Shown one piece after another: positions 42,880 through 51,552 of a stretch of DNA of 64,000 bases. The number at the start of each line of letters is the position of its first letter. Position 1 is the stretch's first letter. This DNA is from Nocardia aurantiaca (GTDB lineage Bacteria; Actinomycetota; Actinomycetes; Mycobacteriales; Mycobacteriaceae), in the NCBI RefSeq assembly GCF_009708175.1, contig NZ_WMBB01000017.1, positions 92,805-156,804 on the forward strand. Reading direction: 5' to 3'. The notes beneath the pieces were generated by a model. It made no database searches. It saw nothing but the letters and a program-made list of their open reading frames with translations, and was not told where the DNA came from. The position numbers and the translations under genes were made by a program.

Positions 42880-43767
42880 GTGGCTGACGCGGAGTCTGGG
42901 CCCGCTGGGTTGTCGCTGTCCGCGGCGCGGTTCACACGCGCGACCGACCGGCTGGTGGAGTGCGCGCGGTTCTATCGGGAGATCGTGGGCCTGACACAGC
43001 TTTTCGTGTTCGAGGATCACGCGGGCTACAGCGGGTTCGTGTTGGGGTTGCCGGATGCTTCGGCGCAACTGGAGCTGGTACGCCTGGATGGAGCGCCGCC
43101 GCCTGCGCCGGCCGATCCCGAGCATGCGGTGGTGCTGTCTGTGCGGTCGGGGTTCGAGGAGTTGCGCACGAGGCTGGCCGATCACGGTGTGGCCGAGGTG
43201 GTTCCGGACAATCCGTATTGGGTGGCGGCGAGGGCGTTCGCGGTGCTCGATCCCGAGGGCTGGATGCTGATCGTGGTGCCACCGCAGGCGGGTCCGGGGC
43301 CGGTGCGCATCGAGGAGTTCGTCGGTGATCGCGCCCAGATCGCGTGGTCGTTCCGAATGGCCGAGGATTCCGAGCAGATGCTGGCCGGGTATATCGGCCG
43401 GGGGCGGGTGTGGGTGGCGCGCGACGACTCCGGTGCGGTGGTCGGCCATGTTCAGGCGGCTCCGGAGGCCGACGAGTCGACGTGGGAGATCGTCAATACC
43501 GCTGTGGCGCAACCGTTGCGGGGCACCGGAGTCGGGCGGCGGCTGATCGAGCAGGTGGTGGCGGCGGCCACCGACGCAGGGGTGCGGCGTCTGGAGGTGG
43601 CCACCGCCACCGCCGATGTGGGGAATCTGCGTTTCTATCAGCGCTGCGGTTTCCGGATGACGCGGGTGGTGCCCGAGGTGTTCACCGCCGCGGCCGGGTA
43701 TCCCGAGCACGAGATGATCGACGGAATCCGGTTGCTGGATCAGGTGTGGTTCACCCGTCTGCTGTGA
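42880..43767 (+). CDS. VOC domain-GNAT acetyltransferase fusion
   Basis: 295 residues. The first half is a glyoxalase/bleomycin-resistance (VOC) domain: ARFTRATDRLVECARFYREIVGL and GWMLIVVPP. The second half is a GNAT acetyltransferase: VWVARDDSGAVVGHVQAAP, NTAVAQPLRGTGVGRRLIEQVV (acetyl-CoA-binding R/QxxGxG/A) and GNLRFYQRCGFRM. GTG start after AGGAGGAG. The combination may protect against a small toxic compound or antibiotic; no proof. Confidence 0.9.
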   Translation: MADAESGPAGLSLSAARFTRATDRLVECARFYREIVGLTQLFVFEDHAGYSGFVLGLPDASAQLELVRLDGAPPPAPADPEHAVVLSVRSGFEELRTRLADHGVAEVVPDNPYWVAARAFAVLDPEGWMLIVVPPQAGPGPVRIEEFVGDRAQIAWSFRMAEDSEQMLAGYIGRGRVWVARDDSGAVVGHVQAAPEADESTWEIVNTAVAQPLRGTGVGRRLIEQVVAAATDAGVRRLEVATATADVGNLRFYQRCGFRMTRVVPEVFTAAAGYPEHEMIDGIRLLDQVWFTRLL

Positions 43768-43774
43768 GCCGGTC

Positions 43775-44254
43775 TCAGGCGGCGACGACCTTGGCGTAGT
43801 TGTCCCGCAGGGCGGGCCAGCCGCCCGGGGAGCCCACGGCGTCGCGCATGGATTCCCAGCCGGGGCCGTGGTTTTCGAAGCCTGAGTGCACGAGGGTGAC
43901 GGTGGTGTGGTCGGCATCGACGGCGGTGAAGGTGACGTCGACGCGGCTGGTGCGGGCCGGGTCGGATTCGGGTTTCCAGTCCAGGCCGATGTCCCAGGAG
44001 AAGGCGAAGTGGGTGTTCGGGGACCACACCAGCACCCGGCCCCACGGGCATTCGGTGCCGTCGGCTTCGCGGCCGTAGAGGCGTCCGCCGAGGCGGGGTT
44101 CGACGACGGTTTCGGCGAGCGGGCCGGCCCCGATGTGATGCTCGCGCGGCCACCAGCTGTCCATGCCGGTGGTGAAAACGCGGTAGGCCTTGTCGATGGG
44201 GGCGTCGACGGTGAGTTCGACGGTGACGGCGTTCGGGTCGGGTTGGCTGGTCAT
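43775..44254 (-). CDS. SRPBCC (AHSA1/START-like) protein
   Basis: 159 residues. Activator-of-Hsp90-homology type ligand-binding fold: VELTVDAPIDKAYRVFTTGMDSWWP, GGRLYGREADGTECPWGRVLVWSPNTHFAFSWDIGLDW, then VTLVHSGFENHGPGWESM. Typically encoded with an ArsR regulator, as here: the ArsR stop overlaps its ATG (44251-44254). Ligand unknown. Confidence 0.92.
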   Translation of the reverse strand: MTSQPDPNAVTVELTVDAPIDKAYRVFTTGMDSWWPREHHIGAGPLAETVVEPRLGGRLYGREADGTECPWGRVLVWSPNTHFAFSWDIGLDWKPESDPARTSRVDVTFTAVDADHTTVTLVHSGFENHGPGWESMRDAVGSPGGWPALRDNYAKVVAA

Positions 44255-44580
44255 GACTGCTCCTGAGGGTCGTCGTGGTGGGCTTGCACTTCGTCGCGAA
44301 AGGCCGACAGCGCTGTCGACCAGAAGTGGGTGAAGTACGCGCGCAGCGCGTCGATGCCGGCGGGGTCGAGCCGGTAGACGCGCCGGGTGCCGATGGCTTC
44401 GTCTCGGACCAGGCCCGCTTGTTTGAGCACCTTGAGATGTTGGGAGACCGCGGGCCGGGACACGGGGAGTTCGCCGGCGAGTTCGCCGACCGCGCACGGG
44501 CCCTGGCCGAGGCGCTCGAAGATGGCTCGCCGGGTCGGGTCACCGAGGGCGTCGAGAGCGGCGCTTTGGTAAGTACCCAC
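44251..44580 (-). CDS. ArsR family repressor of the SRPBCC gene
   Basis: 109 residues. ArsR winged HTH: YQSAALDALGDPTRRAIFERLGQGPCAVGELAGELPVSRPAVSQHLKVLKQAGLVRDE. No metal-binding cysteines, so a ligand-responsive member. GTG 44580 is used: it follows a -10-like TATACT (reverse strand, 44594-44589) by 8 bases, so the transcript is likely leaderless. An operator dyad lies at 44585-44602. Confidence 0.93.
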   Translation of the reverse strand: MGTYQSAALDALGDPTRRAIFERLGQGPCAVGELAGELPVSRPAVSQHLKVLKQAGLVRDEAIGTRRVYRLDPAGIDALRAYFTHFWSTALSAFRDEVQAHHDDPQEQS

Positions 44581-44584
44581 GAAC

Positions 44585-44602
44585 CGTAAGTATACGCTTA
44601 CG
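44585..44602. promoter_or_regulatory. ArsR operator overlapping a leaderless promoter
   Basis: CGTAAG-N6-CTTACG dyad, 5 bases from the arsR GTG; the TATACT -10 lies in it. Repressor binding here would block its own promoter. Confidence 0.72.
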
Positions 44603-44735
44603 CAAATCAGCGGGGAAGGGACCGGCGCGAATCCCGTTGGTGGGGGTGCGAAGTCGGCTGCACCCTTCCCGTGGGCGGTGAGCGGCCGATACCGTGAGGG
44701 CCGGATGGCGTGGACCCTCAGTGAGGAGGTGGACC

Positions 44736-47700
44736 GTGACGGCGGTGCCGGGTTTCGAGCGTTTGCGCGCGGTGGTCGGGCAGGGACGCGATAAGAGCGC
44801 GTCGGTGCGCAAACGGTTGCGAGCGGGTGGGCAGCTGCTCGCCAGTGTGCGCCGGGATCCGCGCATCGTATGGGAGCTGGTCGCCGGATTGACCGGCCAC
44901 GGCGGGGAATCCGCGCTGGCGCCGGTCGAACATGCGCTGCCCGCGGGGCTGGCGGATTACGCGCGCACCGCGCACGCCCATCTCGATCTCGACTCCGGCG
45001 CGGCGGCGACACTGGCGTATCTGGTGCAGCTGCAACGGCTTCCGGAGTGGGTGACGTTCCATGCGGGCTGGCGTGGTGAGGCGCCGGGATCGGCGGCACT
45101 GGGCGTGGAGTACACGCAGGTCGCCAAGTTCATGGGGATTCCCGCGGATGTGGCCTGGACGGTGACCGAGCTCAGCGACTCCGGTCTGGCGTTGCGTGGG
45201 CGCGGGCCGCAGGGGCTGAGACTGGGGTTGTGGATCACGGTGGCGCCCACCGGGTCCGGGTCGAGCGTGTACATCGATGCCGGGTTGTCGGGCCAGCCGA
45301 TCGATGGGCCGCTGGGTGCGACGGTGGCGCGGGCGCTGGGGGAGGCGCTGCGAGATTCGCTCGCGGCGCTGCCCGCGGCGCTGGCGGCGGCCAAGGCGGC
45401 GACCGGGCATCCGGCGCGCAAGGCGGTGCGGCACCGGGCTTCCGGGGTCGTACTGGCGCCGACGACGCCCGTGCTGGTGGGTGTCGGGCAGGTCGTGCAG
45501 CGCACCCCTGATCCGTCCTATGGCGATCCCGCGCAGCTGGCGCTGCGGGCGCTGCGGGCGGCGGCCGCGGATACCGGGGCCGGGGAGAGGCTGCTGGCGC
45601 AGGCGAACGCGGTGTTCGCGGTGTCGCCGACGTCGTGGCAGTACCGGGATCTGGGTGCGCTGGTGGCGCAGGCGGTGGGCGCGGGCGCGGCGGATACGGT
45701 GCAGTCGAGCCCGTTCGGCGGTGACGGCGGACAACTGGTGCTCAACGAGGCCGCGGCGGCGATCGCGGCCGGTGACTACGACCTGGTGCTGGTGACCGGG
45801 GCGGAGGCCGGGGCGACGCAGGCGGCGGCGCAGCGGGCCGGGATCGAACCGGCGTGGCCGGTGCAGGATTCCGCGGTGGCGCCGACACGCACCGTGGGGA
45901 TCGACAGGGCTGCCAACAACGCCGTGGAGTCGGCGGCCGGGTTGCAGGCTCCGATCACTATGTACGCGCTGCTGGAGTCGGCCAACCGGCAGCGGCTGGG
46001 CCGCACCCCGGCCGAGCATGCGGCGGCGGTGGCCGAGTTGTGGTCGCGACTTTCGGCGGTGGCGGCGGGCAACCCGAACGCCTGGCAGCCGCAGGAGTTC
46101 TCGGCGGCCGAGATCGCGACGGTCACCGAGGCCAATCGGATGATCTCCGCGCCCTACACCAAGCTCGAATGCGCCAATCTGACCGTGGACATGGCTTCGG
46201 GCATCATCATGGCCAGCGCGGCGGCGGCCGAGGCGGCGGGGATTCCGCAGGACAAGTGGGTGTTCCTGCACGCGGGTGCGTCGGGCACCGACGAGTGGTT
46301 CGTCAGCGAGCGCAGCGAACTGGCCGCGTCCCCGGCTATTCGGACTCTGGGTGCGGTGGCGCTCGACCACACGGGCATCACCGCCGAGGATCTCACGCAC
46401 GTCGACCTGTACGCGTGTTTCCCGGTGGCGGTGCAGATCGCCGCGCGCGAGCTGGGTCTGCCGGTCGACGATCCGAAGCGGCCGCTGTCGGTGACCGGTG
46501 GTCTGACCTTCGGCGGCGGTCCCGGCAACAACTACGGTGGTCACGCGGTGGCTTCCCTGGTACAGCGGTTGCGCGCCGAGCCCGAGTCCTTCGGCCTGGC
46601 CACCTCTGTGGGCTGGTATCTGACCAAGCACGCGCTCGGCGTGTATTCGGCGACACCGCCCAGGCAGGGTTACCGGCATCTGACCCCGGTCATCGAGCAC
46701 CCACCGGCTCGACCGGCCCGCAGCGAGTACACCGGTGAGGCGGTAGTGGAGGCCTACACCCTGCCCTACGGCCGTGATGGCCACCCCGAGGCCGCGATCG
46801 TGAGCGTGCTGACTCCGAAGGGCGATCGAGTCCTGGTGCGCTCCACCGATTCCGCCCTGCTGGCCGCCCTCACCGAGGACGACTGGCTGGGCCTGCCGGT
46901 CACCGTGGACGGCGACACGATCGTCCCCGTCGCTGCGCGGGTCAGCGAATCGGCATCCGATGCCGAGGAATCCGAGTCCGGTACCGACGCCGCCGTGGCA
47001 GTCTCGTCCGAGACCGCTGGTTCCCGCCCGCAGCTGAGTACGGCGGGTCTGCGCCGGGTCGCATTGCCGCCCCCGCCACCGGCTCCGGTTCTCATCGAGC
47101 GCCGCGGCCACGTCATGATCATCACCATCAATCGCCCGCAGGCCCGCAACGCCATCAATCTGGCGGCGGCGCAGGGTCTGGAACGCGCGATCGACTCCTA
47201 CGAGGCCGATGCCGATGCCCGCATCGCGATTCTCACCGGCGCGGGCGGATATTTCAGCGCCGGAATGGATCTCAAGGCCGCTGCGCGTGGCGAGATGCCG
47301 ATCACCGAGAAGCGCGGCATTCTCGGCATCGTCTCCCAGCCCCCGCGCAAGCCCCTCATCGCCGCCGTGGAGGGCCCGGCCCTGGCCGGTGGCTGCGAGC
47401 TGGCGCTGACCGCCGATCTCATTGTCGCGGCGAGCGATTCGACCTTCGGCATCCCCGAGGTCAAGCGCGGTCTGGTCGCCGTGGGCGGTGGCGTCCTACG
47501 CCTGTCCCAGCGCATACCCCGGGCCGTCGCCATGGAATTGGCCCTGACCGGTGACCCGATCACCGCGGCCCGCGCCGCCGAGATCGGCCTGATCAACCAG
47601 GTCGCCGCACCGGGCAAGGCCCTCGAGGCCGCGCTGGAGTTGGCCGAACGGATAGCGGTGAACGCTCCGCTGAGCATCGATGCCAGCAAGCAGATCATCG

Positions 47701-47840
47701 AGCAGGCCCCGGACTGGTCGGTGGCCGAGGCGTTCAGCAAGCAGGGGCAGGTCGCCGCGGCGGCGCTGTCCTCGCAGGACGCGGGGGAAGGCATGCGCGC
47801 CTTCGTGGAGAAGCGTCCCCCGGTCTGGCAGGGCCGCTGA
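44736..47840 (+). CDS. Three-part lipid-metabolism fusion: SRPBCC-like domain, thiolase-like domain, crotonase
   Basis: 1034 residues. Part 1 (about 1-230): VRRDPRIVWELVAGLTG and LAYLVQLQRLPEWVTFHAGW, a likely SRPBCC/steroidogenic-type domain. Part 2 (about 240-680): thiolase fold, VLVGVGQVVQRTPDPSYGDP, SSPFGGDGGQLVLNEAAAAI, HVDLYACFPVAVQIAARELG and GGGPGNNYGGHAVASLV; the usual nucleophile cysteine seen in NVxxCGSG is absent. Part 3 (about 770-1034): enoyl-CoA hydratase/isomerase, INRPQARNAINLAAAQGL, GYFSAGMDLKA and AAVEGPALAGGCELALTADL. GTG 44736 after AGGAGG. Intact fusion; the thiolase part may bind substrate rather than cleave it. Confidence 0.88.
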   Translation: MTAVPGFERLRAVVGQGRDKSASVRKRLRAGGQLLASVRRDPRIVWELVAGLTGHGGESALAPVEHALPAGLADYARTAHAHLDLDSGAAATLAYLVQLQRLPEWVTFHAGWRGEAPGSAALGVEYTQVAKFMGIPADVAWTVTELSDSGLALRGRGPQGLRLGLWITVAPTGSGSSVYIDAGLSGQPIDGPLGATVARALGEALRDSLAALPAALAAAKAATGHPARKAVRHRASGVVLAPTTPVLVGVGQVVQRTPDPSYGDPAQLALRALRAAAADTGAGERLLAQANAVFAVSPTSWQYRDLGALVAQAVGAGAADTVQSSPFGGDGGQLVLNEAAAAIAAGDYDLVLVTGAEAGATQAAAQRAGIEPAWPVQDSAVAPTRTVGIDRAANNAVESAAGLQAPITMYALLESANRQRLGRTPAEHAAAVAELWSRLSAVAAGNPNAWQPQEFSAAEIATVTEANRMISAPYTKLECANLTVDMASGIIMASAAAAEAAGIPQDKWVFLHAGASGTDEWFVSERSELAASPAIRTLGAVALDHTGITAEDLTHVDLYACFPVAVQIAARELGLPVDDPKRPLSVTGGLTFGGGPGNNYGGHAVASLVQRLRAEPESFGLATSVGWYLTKHALGVYSATPPRQGYRHLTPVIEHPPARPARSEYTGEAVVEAYTLPYGRDGHPEAAIVSVLTPKGDRVLVRSTDSALLAALTEDDWLGLPVTVDGDTIVPVAARVSESASDAEESESGTDAAVAVSSETAGSRPQLSTAGLRRVALPPPPPAPVLIERRGHVMIITINRPQARNAINLAAAQGLERAIDSYEADADARIAILTGAGGYFSAGMDLKAAARGEMPITEKRGILGIVSQPPRKPLIAAVEGPALAGGCELALTADLIVAASDSTFGIPEVKRGLVAVGGGVLRLSQRIPRAVAMELALTGDPITAARAAEIGLINQVAAPGKALEAALELAERIAVNAPLSIDASKQIIEQAPDWSVAEAFSKQGQVAAAALSSQDAGEGMRAFVEKRPPVWQGR

Positions 47841-47890
47841 GCCTTCGATCCAGGACGCTGTGTTTCGACTGCGAGCACGAAAGAACGGTC

Positions 47891-48796
47891 ATGACACCGG
47901 ATCTCATCGAATCCACTCTCACCTTGGAGCGGGACGGGCTCACGCTCTCGGCGCGCCGGTTCGGTTCGACCGAGGCGCCGCTGGTGATTCTGCTGCATGG
48001 TTTTCCGGATACGCCCCATACCTGGGACGGGTTGATTCCGCGCTTGGTCGAGGCCGGGTATCAGGTGCTGGCGCCGTGGCTGCGCGGGTATACGCCGGGG
48101 TCGGCGGCGCGGTCGGCCCGCTATGACCTGATGGCGGTGAGTGCGGATGTGGCGGCCTGGCATACGGAACTGGGTGCGCCGCAGGCGCATCTGGTGGGCC
48201 ACGATTGGGGTGCGTTCGTAGTGATGATTATGGCGAAGCGGGATCCCGGGCGGTGGCGGTCGTTGACGTTGCTGGCGATTCCGCCGTTCGGGGGTGGGGT
48301 GGCGCCGCGGATGTGGCGGTATCTGCCGCGGCAGATGGCGCTCTCGTCGTATATCCCCGTCATGCAGTCCGGGTTGTCGCCCCGGTTGCTGACCCGACGT
48401 GGTGCGGAATTCGTGCGGGCGTTGTGGCGGCGGTGGTCGCCGGGGTGGGATTTCACCGAGGACGAGTTCGCGCCTACCGCGGCCGTTTTCACCGACCCGA
48501 CGATGGCGTGGGCGGCGACGCGGTACTACCGGTCACTGTTCACGGTGCAACGCAGGGCGACCCGCGAGTTCGGTGAGATCCTGATGGCCGATGCCGCCCC
48601 ACTGCCGACACTGGCGCTGGCGGGCCGGCGGGACGGCTGCATGTCGCCGGATCTGCAGCGAGTTCTGGCAGAGCATGCACAAGCGCAGCACGCGCAGCTG
48701 CCTGACTGCGGCCATTTCCTACAGGCCGAACGCCCGGATGCGGTGGCGGAGTTGCTCTTACCGCATCTGCACGCGGCCGGCACGAACACCGAGTGA
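47891..48796 (+). CDS. Alpha/beta hydrolase, epoxide-hydrolase type
   Basis: 301 residues. ILLHGFPDTPHTW (oxyanion HGFPD), nucleophile Asp in LVGHDWGAFVVM, and DCGHFLQAERPDAV (catalytic His). Cap domain in between with MWRYLPRQMALSSYIPVMQ. The GHDWG motif marks epoxide hydrolases and haloalkane dehalogenases. Starts 51 bases after the fusion gene. Confidence 0.9.
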   Translation: MTPDLIESTLTLERDGLTLSARRFGSTEAPLVILLHGFPDTPHTWDGLIPRLVEAGYQVLAPWLRGYTPGSAARSARYDLMAVSADVAAWHTELGAPQAHLVGHDWGAFVVMIMAKRDPGRWRSLTLLAIPPFGGGVAPRMWRYLPRQMALSSYIPVMQSGLSPRLLTRRGAEFVRALWRRWSPGWDFTEDEFAPTAAVFTDPTMAWAATRYYRSLFTVQRRATREFGEILMADAAPLPTLALAGRRDGCMSPDLQRVLAEHAQAQHAQLPDCGHFLQAERPDAVAELLLPHLHAAGTNTE

Positions 48797-49461
48797 GGAG
48801 TCGCGCAGCCTGCCGGCGGCCGCCATGATCGATCAATGGGCTCCGTGATCGGCCACCACCGTCACCTGCCGGAGTGGTCAGTGGCCGCTGTGGGGAGCCT
48901 GCCTGGTTCTCGCCCTTGGGCAGTGAACGGCTCTCGTTGGCAAGAGGTGATCTCGTCCGTGGGTGCGGGCGTGAAGACTGCCACTGAGGGCCAGCGTCGA
49001 GCAAAGTCACGCTGAGCGGCTGGTTCGGCGGAACGATCGTGATCGTTCGGTGGAACCGCTACCTCGACCGAAAACCGGGGATGCTGGGGCGCCACCATCC
49101 CCTAGCTCACGACCGCGAGTGCGCGGATGGCCTCCGGGACTACCGCGTGTGTATCGACTCGGGCCGCTCACTGTCGACGATATCCGTGCCGTTCCCGCCG
49201 GCGGCGTGCGGTGTTCGGCGGACGAAAGGTTTCCATGGGTTCGCTGCGGGGAAACCTGGCACGATTGGTCATGCGCGTGGCGGTGACGGGATTGCGCGGG
49301 GTGTAGCTGGGGTGACCGGCGGGTTTCGTGCGTGCAGCGTGCGGATCCGATCGAACAGCACAGGTTATCGGCCTGGTTGCCATCGATTGACAGCTGGCTC
49401 GGAGCCTGTCGCGCACGCTGTGGAACACATACCGATTGGCGGTTCTAGGGCGGGAGGCGTG
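48797..49461. other. Intergenic, no gene seen
   Basis: About 660 bases. A small hairpin AGGTTTCC/GGAAACCT (49227-49257) occurs; nothing else convincing. Confidence 0.5.
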
Positions 49462-49671
49462 ATGGACGAAGTGCTCGACAACGTGCCCGGAGGGTTGATC
49501 ACCGCGAGTATGCGGCGGCTCATCGGGGAGATCATTGCCCGCTATGGGTCCGTCGAGGCGTTCTGCGCACGACTACACCGGCTGCTGGACGACCCCACCG
49601 ACCAGATTCCGGCACTGGCCGACCCCGAGTGCCCGCAACCGGGCGGCCGACACCGGCTGCGGGCACTGTGA
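49462..49671 (+). CDS. Hypothetical small protein, 69 residues
   Basis: Not recognised. A ribosome site (GGGAGG) lies 5-6 bases upstream of the ATG. MDEVLDNVPGGLITASMRRLIGEIIARYGSVEAFCARLHRLL is a plausible helical N-terminal half; no membrane segment. Confidence 0.45.
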   Translation: MDEVLDNVPGGLITASMRRLIGEIIARYGSVEAFCARLHRLLDDPTDQIPALADPECPQPGGRHRLRAL

Positions 49672-49929
49672 CGCCGCAGCCGCCGAACGCGCGCCGGTAC
49701 GACACCCTGGCGCGACCGCTGCCGGGGTCGGCATCGGCTTTGGCCACACCGGGTTTGGTTTTGCGGTCTGTCCGATAGGCCTGGCCCGTACAGCGGGCGG
49801 CCAATAGGCGCGGCAGCTGCCGGGCGGTGCCGGTCTGCCAGGGGTGTGCCGGTCTGCGGGTCCGGCGACGTGCGTGGGGACCGGGTGCGGCCGGCGGTGT
49901 TCGCCGTGCGCCGCACCCTGTCAGACCTG

Positions 49930-50583
49930 TCAGGGGTTGCGGAGTGCGGCGACGGCGTCGGCGAACATGGTGGCCTTGATCGCGCCGAGGGTGGCCTGGT
50001 CCTTGGCGCCGAGCGGGGCCAGCATCCCGATGGCGGTGGCGGTGAGGGCGTCGAGGTCGGCGGTGGCGTCGATCAGGTCGCAGGCCAGGGCGTCGGGGCC
50101 GCCGAAGCGACGGCCGGTGGTCATGGACGCGACGGCCGATTTGGGGGTGAGCTTGGATTGGATGAGCGCGGCCATGCCGCGGGTGAACGGGATGCGGATG
50201 TCGGCTTCGGGAAAGCAGAAGTAGCCGCGGTCGGCGCGCATGGCCCGGAAGTCGTGGGCGAGGGCGAGCATGGCTCCGGCGCCGAAGGCGTGCCCGGGCA
50301 GGGCGGCGGCGGTGGGCAGCGGGAAGGTGAGCATGCGCGCCAGCAGGGACTGCACCTGCGCCACATACCATTCGGCGCGCTCACCGTTGACCGAGAGCCA
50401 GTCCAGGTCCAAGCCGTTGGAGTAGAACTTGCCGGAGGCGGTGGTGACCAGTGCTTGCGCGCCCTCGGCGACGACGGCGTCGAGGTGCTGGCCGATTTGG
50501 TCGAGGAATTCGGGTGAGAAGCGATTCTCGTCGCCGCCGAGATCCAGGACGGCGATCTTGTCGTGGTAGGTGAGAGTGGGCAT
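49930..50583 (-). CDS. Enoyl-CoA hydratase/isomerase family protein
   Basis: 217 residues, short crotonase. KFYSNGLDLDWLS (oxyanion Gly), LPGHAFGAGAMLALAHDFRAM and FCFPEADIRIPFTRGMAALI. The C-terminal helical part is reduced compared with 260-residue enzymes. Lies 30 bases after the TetR gene on the same strand, so co-transcribed and repressed by it. Confidence 0.9.
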   Translation of the reverse strand: MPTLTYHDKIAVLDLGGDENRFSPEFLDQIGQHLDAVVAEGAQALVTTASGKFYSNGLDLDWLSVNGERAEWYVAQVQSLLARMLTFPLPTAAALPGHAFGAGAMLALAHDFRAMRADRGYFCFPEADIRIPFTRGMAALIQSKLTPKSAVASMTTGRRFGGPDALACDLIDATADLDALTATAIGMLAPLGAKDQATLGAIKATMFADAVAALRNP

Positions 50584-50613
50584 AGGGGTGTCCTTCCGCG
50601 GGATGTGTCGGTT

Positions 50614-51213
50614 TCAGGCGGGTGCGGGCCCGATGTCGAGCACCGCGCGCACGGCGGCCCGCAGTTGGCGGCGGGCAAGGGGATTGGCGAGTCGGCCGCG
50701 TTCGAGCAGGATCGCTGTCGGCAGGTCGACCAGGCAGATGGTGAGGGTGTCCACGGCGTGCGCGTCGGCGCGGTCCCACAGCCGGCGCGCGAGGGTCTTC
50801 ATCAGGTCGACGAGGGTGTGCTGGGTGGCGGCCAGTTCGGCGCGCACCTGCTCGGGCAGATCGTCGCCGAGCAGGTCGGCGCGGCGCACCGTGAAGAACA
50901 GCTGCGTCGACATCGGATGGCGGGCAGCGAATTCCGCGGGCGCCTCGGCGGCGGCGATGACGGCCTCCACTCCGTCGTCCCCGGCTCGGGCCACCAGGTC
51001 GGCCTGCAATGCCAGGAACCGGTGCGCGGCCCGAATCCAGGTGCGCCCCACCAGTTCTGCCCGCGATCCGAAGCTGTGATAGAGAGCCCCATTGGACACG
51101 CCGGTGGCGGTGGCGACCGCCCGGATGGTGACCGCGGCGGGCCCGGACCGCACGGCCAGGGCCTCGGTGGCATCGAGCACGAGGTCCGGGTCGTGGGTGC
51201 GGGGGCGTGGCAT
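50614..51213 (-). CDS. TetR family regulator of the crotonase operon
   Basis: 199 residues. HTH: VTIRAVATATGVSNGALYHSF at about 28-48. ATG 51213 fits the TetR opening (MPRPRTHDPDLVLDATEAL). A strong inverted repeat sits 10 bases upstream, indicating autorepression. Confidence 0.93.
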   Translation of the reverse strand: MPRPRTHDPDLVLDATEALAVRSGPAAVTIRAVATATGVSNGALYHSFGSRAELVGRTWIRAAHRFLALQADLVARAGDDGVEAVIAAAEAPAEFAARHPMSTQLFFTVRRADLLGDDLPEQVRAELAATQHTLVDLMKTLARRLWDRADAHAVDTLTICLVDLPTAILLERGRLANPLARRQLRAAVRAVLDIGPAPA

Positions 51214-51552
51214 GCATCGACCATAACAGAGCAAGCGCTCTGTTATAAAGGAGAACATCGCGGGCCTGCCTTCACCGTGCGCGCCACCGGGTCCGGATCG
51301 CGCCGCGCTCGCGGGCGTTCGGTGCCGATATCCCGGTTCTACGCATGCTCCTGCCTCGAATCCCGCTCCGCGCGAAGGGATTCGGTCTGGTCACGAATAG
51401 GGTTCGGTGCGAACACCATCCGCCCCCGCGAAGGACGCGGAGACGGCCGGGCAGCAAGAGGTTTGGTGAGGACGGCGTGGCCCAGGCGGTGGGCCGCACA
51501 CGCGGCGGTGCCGGGCAGACCGGGAGGTGAGGTGTCGCGTGCCCCGCGTGGA
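51214..51552. other. Intergenic upstream of tetR, no gene seen
   Basis: About 340 bases; contains the tetR operator and otherwise no supported feature. Confidence 0.5.
51223..51246. promoter_or_regulatory. TetR operator of the crotonase operon
   Basis: Arms ATAACAGAGC/GCTCTGTTAT, 10 exact pairs around four central bases, 10 bases upstream of the tetR ATG. Confidence 0.8.

Noticed and set aside
49039..49461. N-terminal extension of the 69-residue protein
   Set aside because: The upstream part has random composition; the ribosome site supports ATG 49462.
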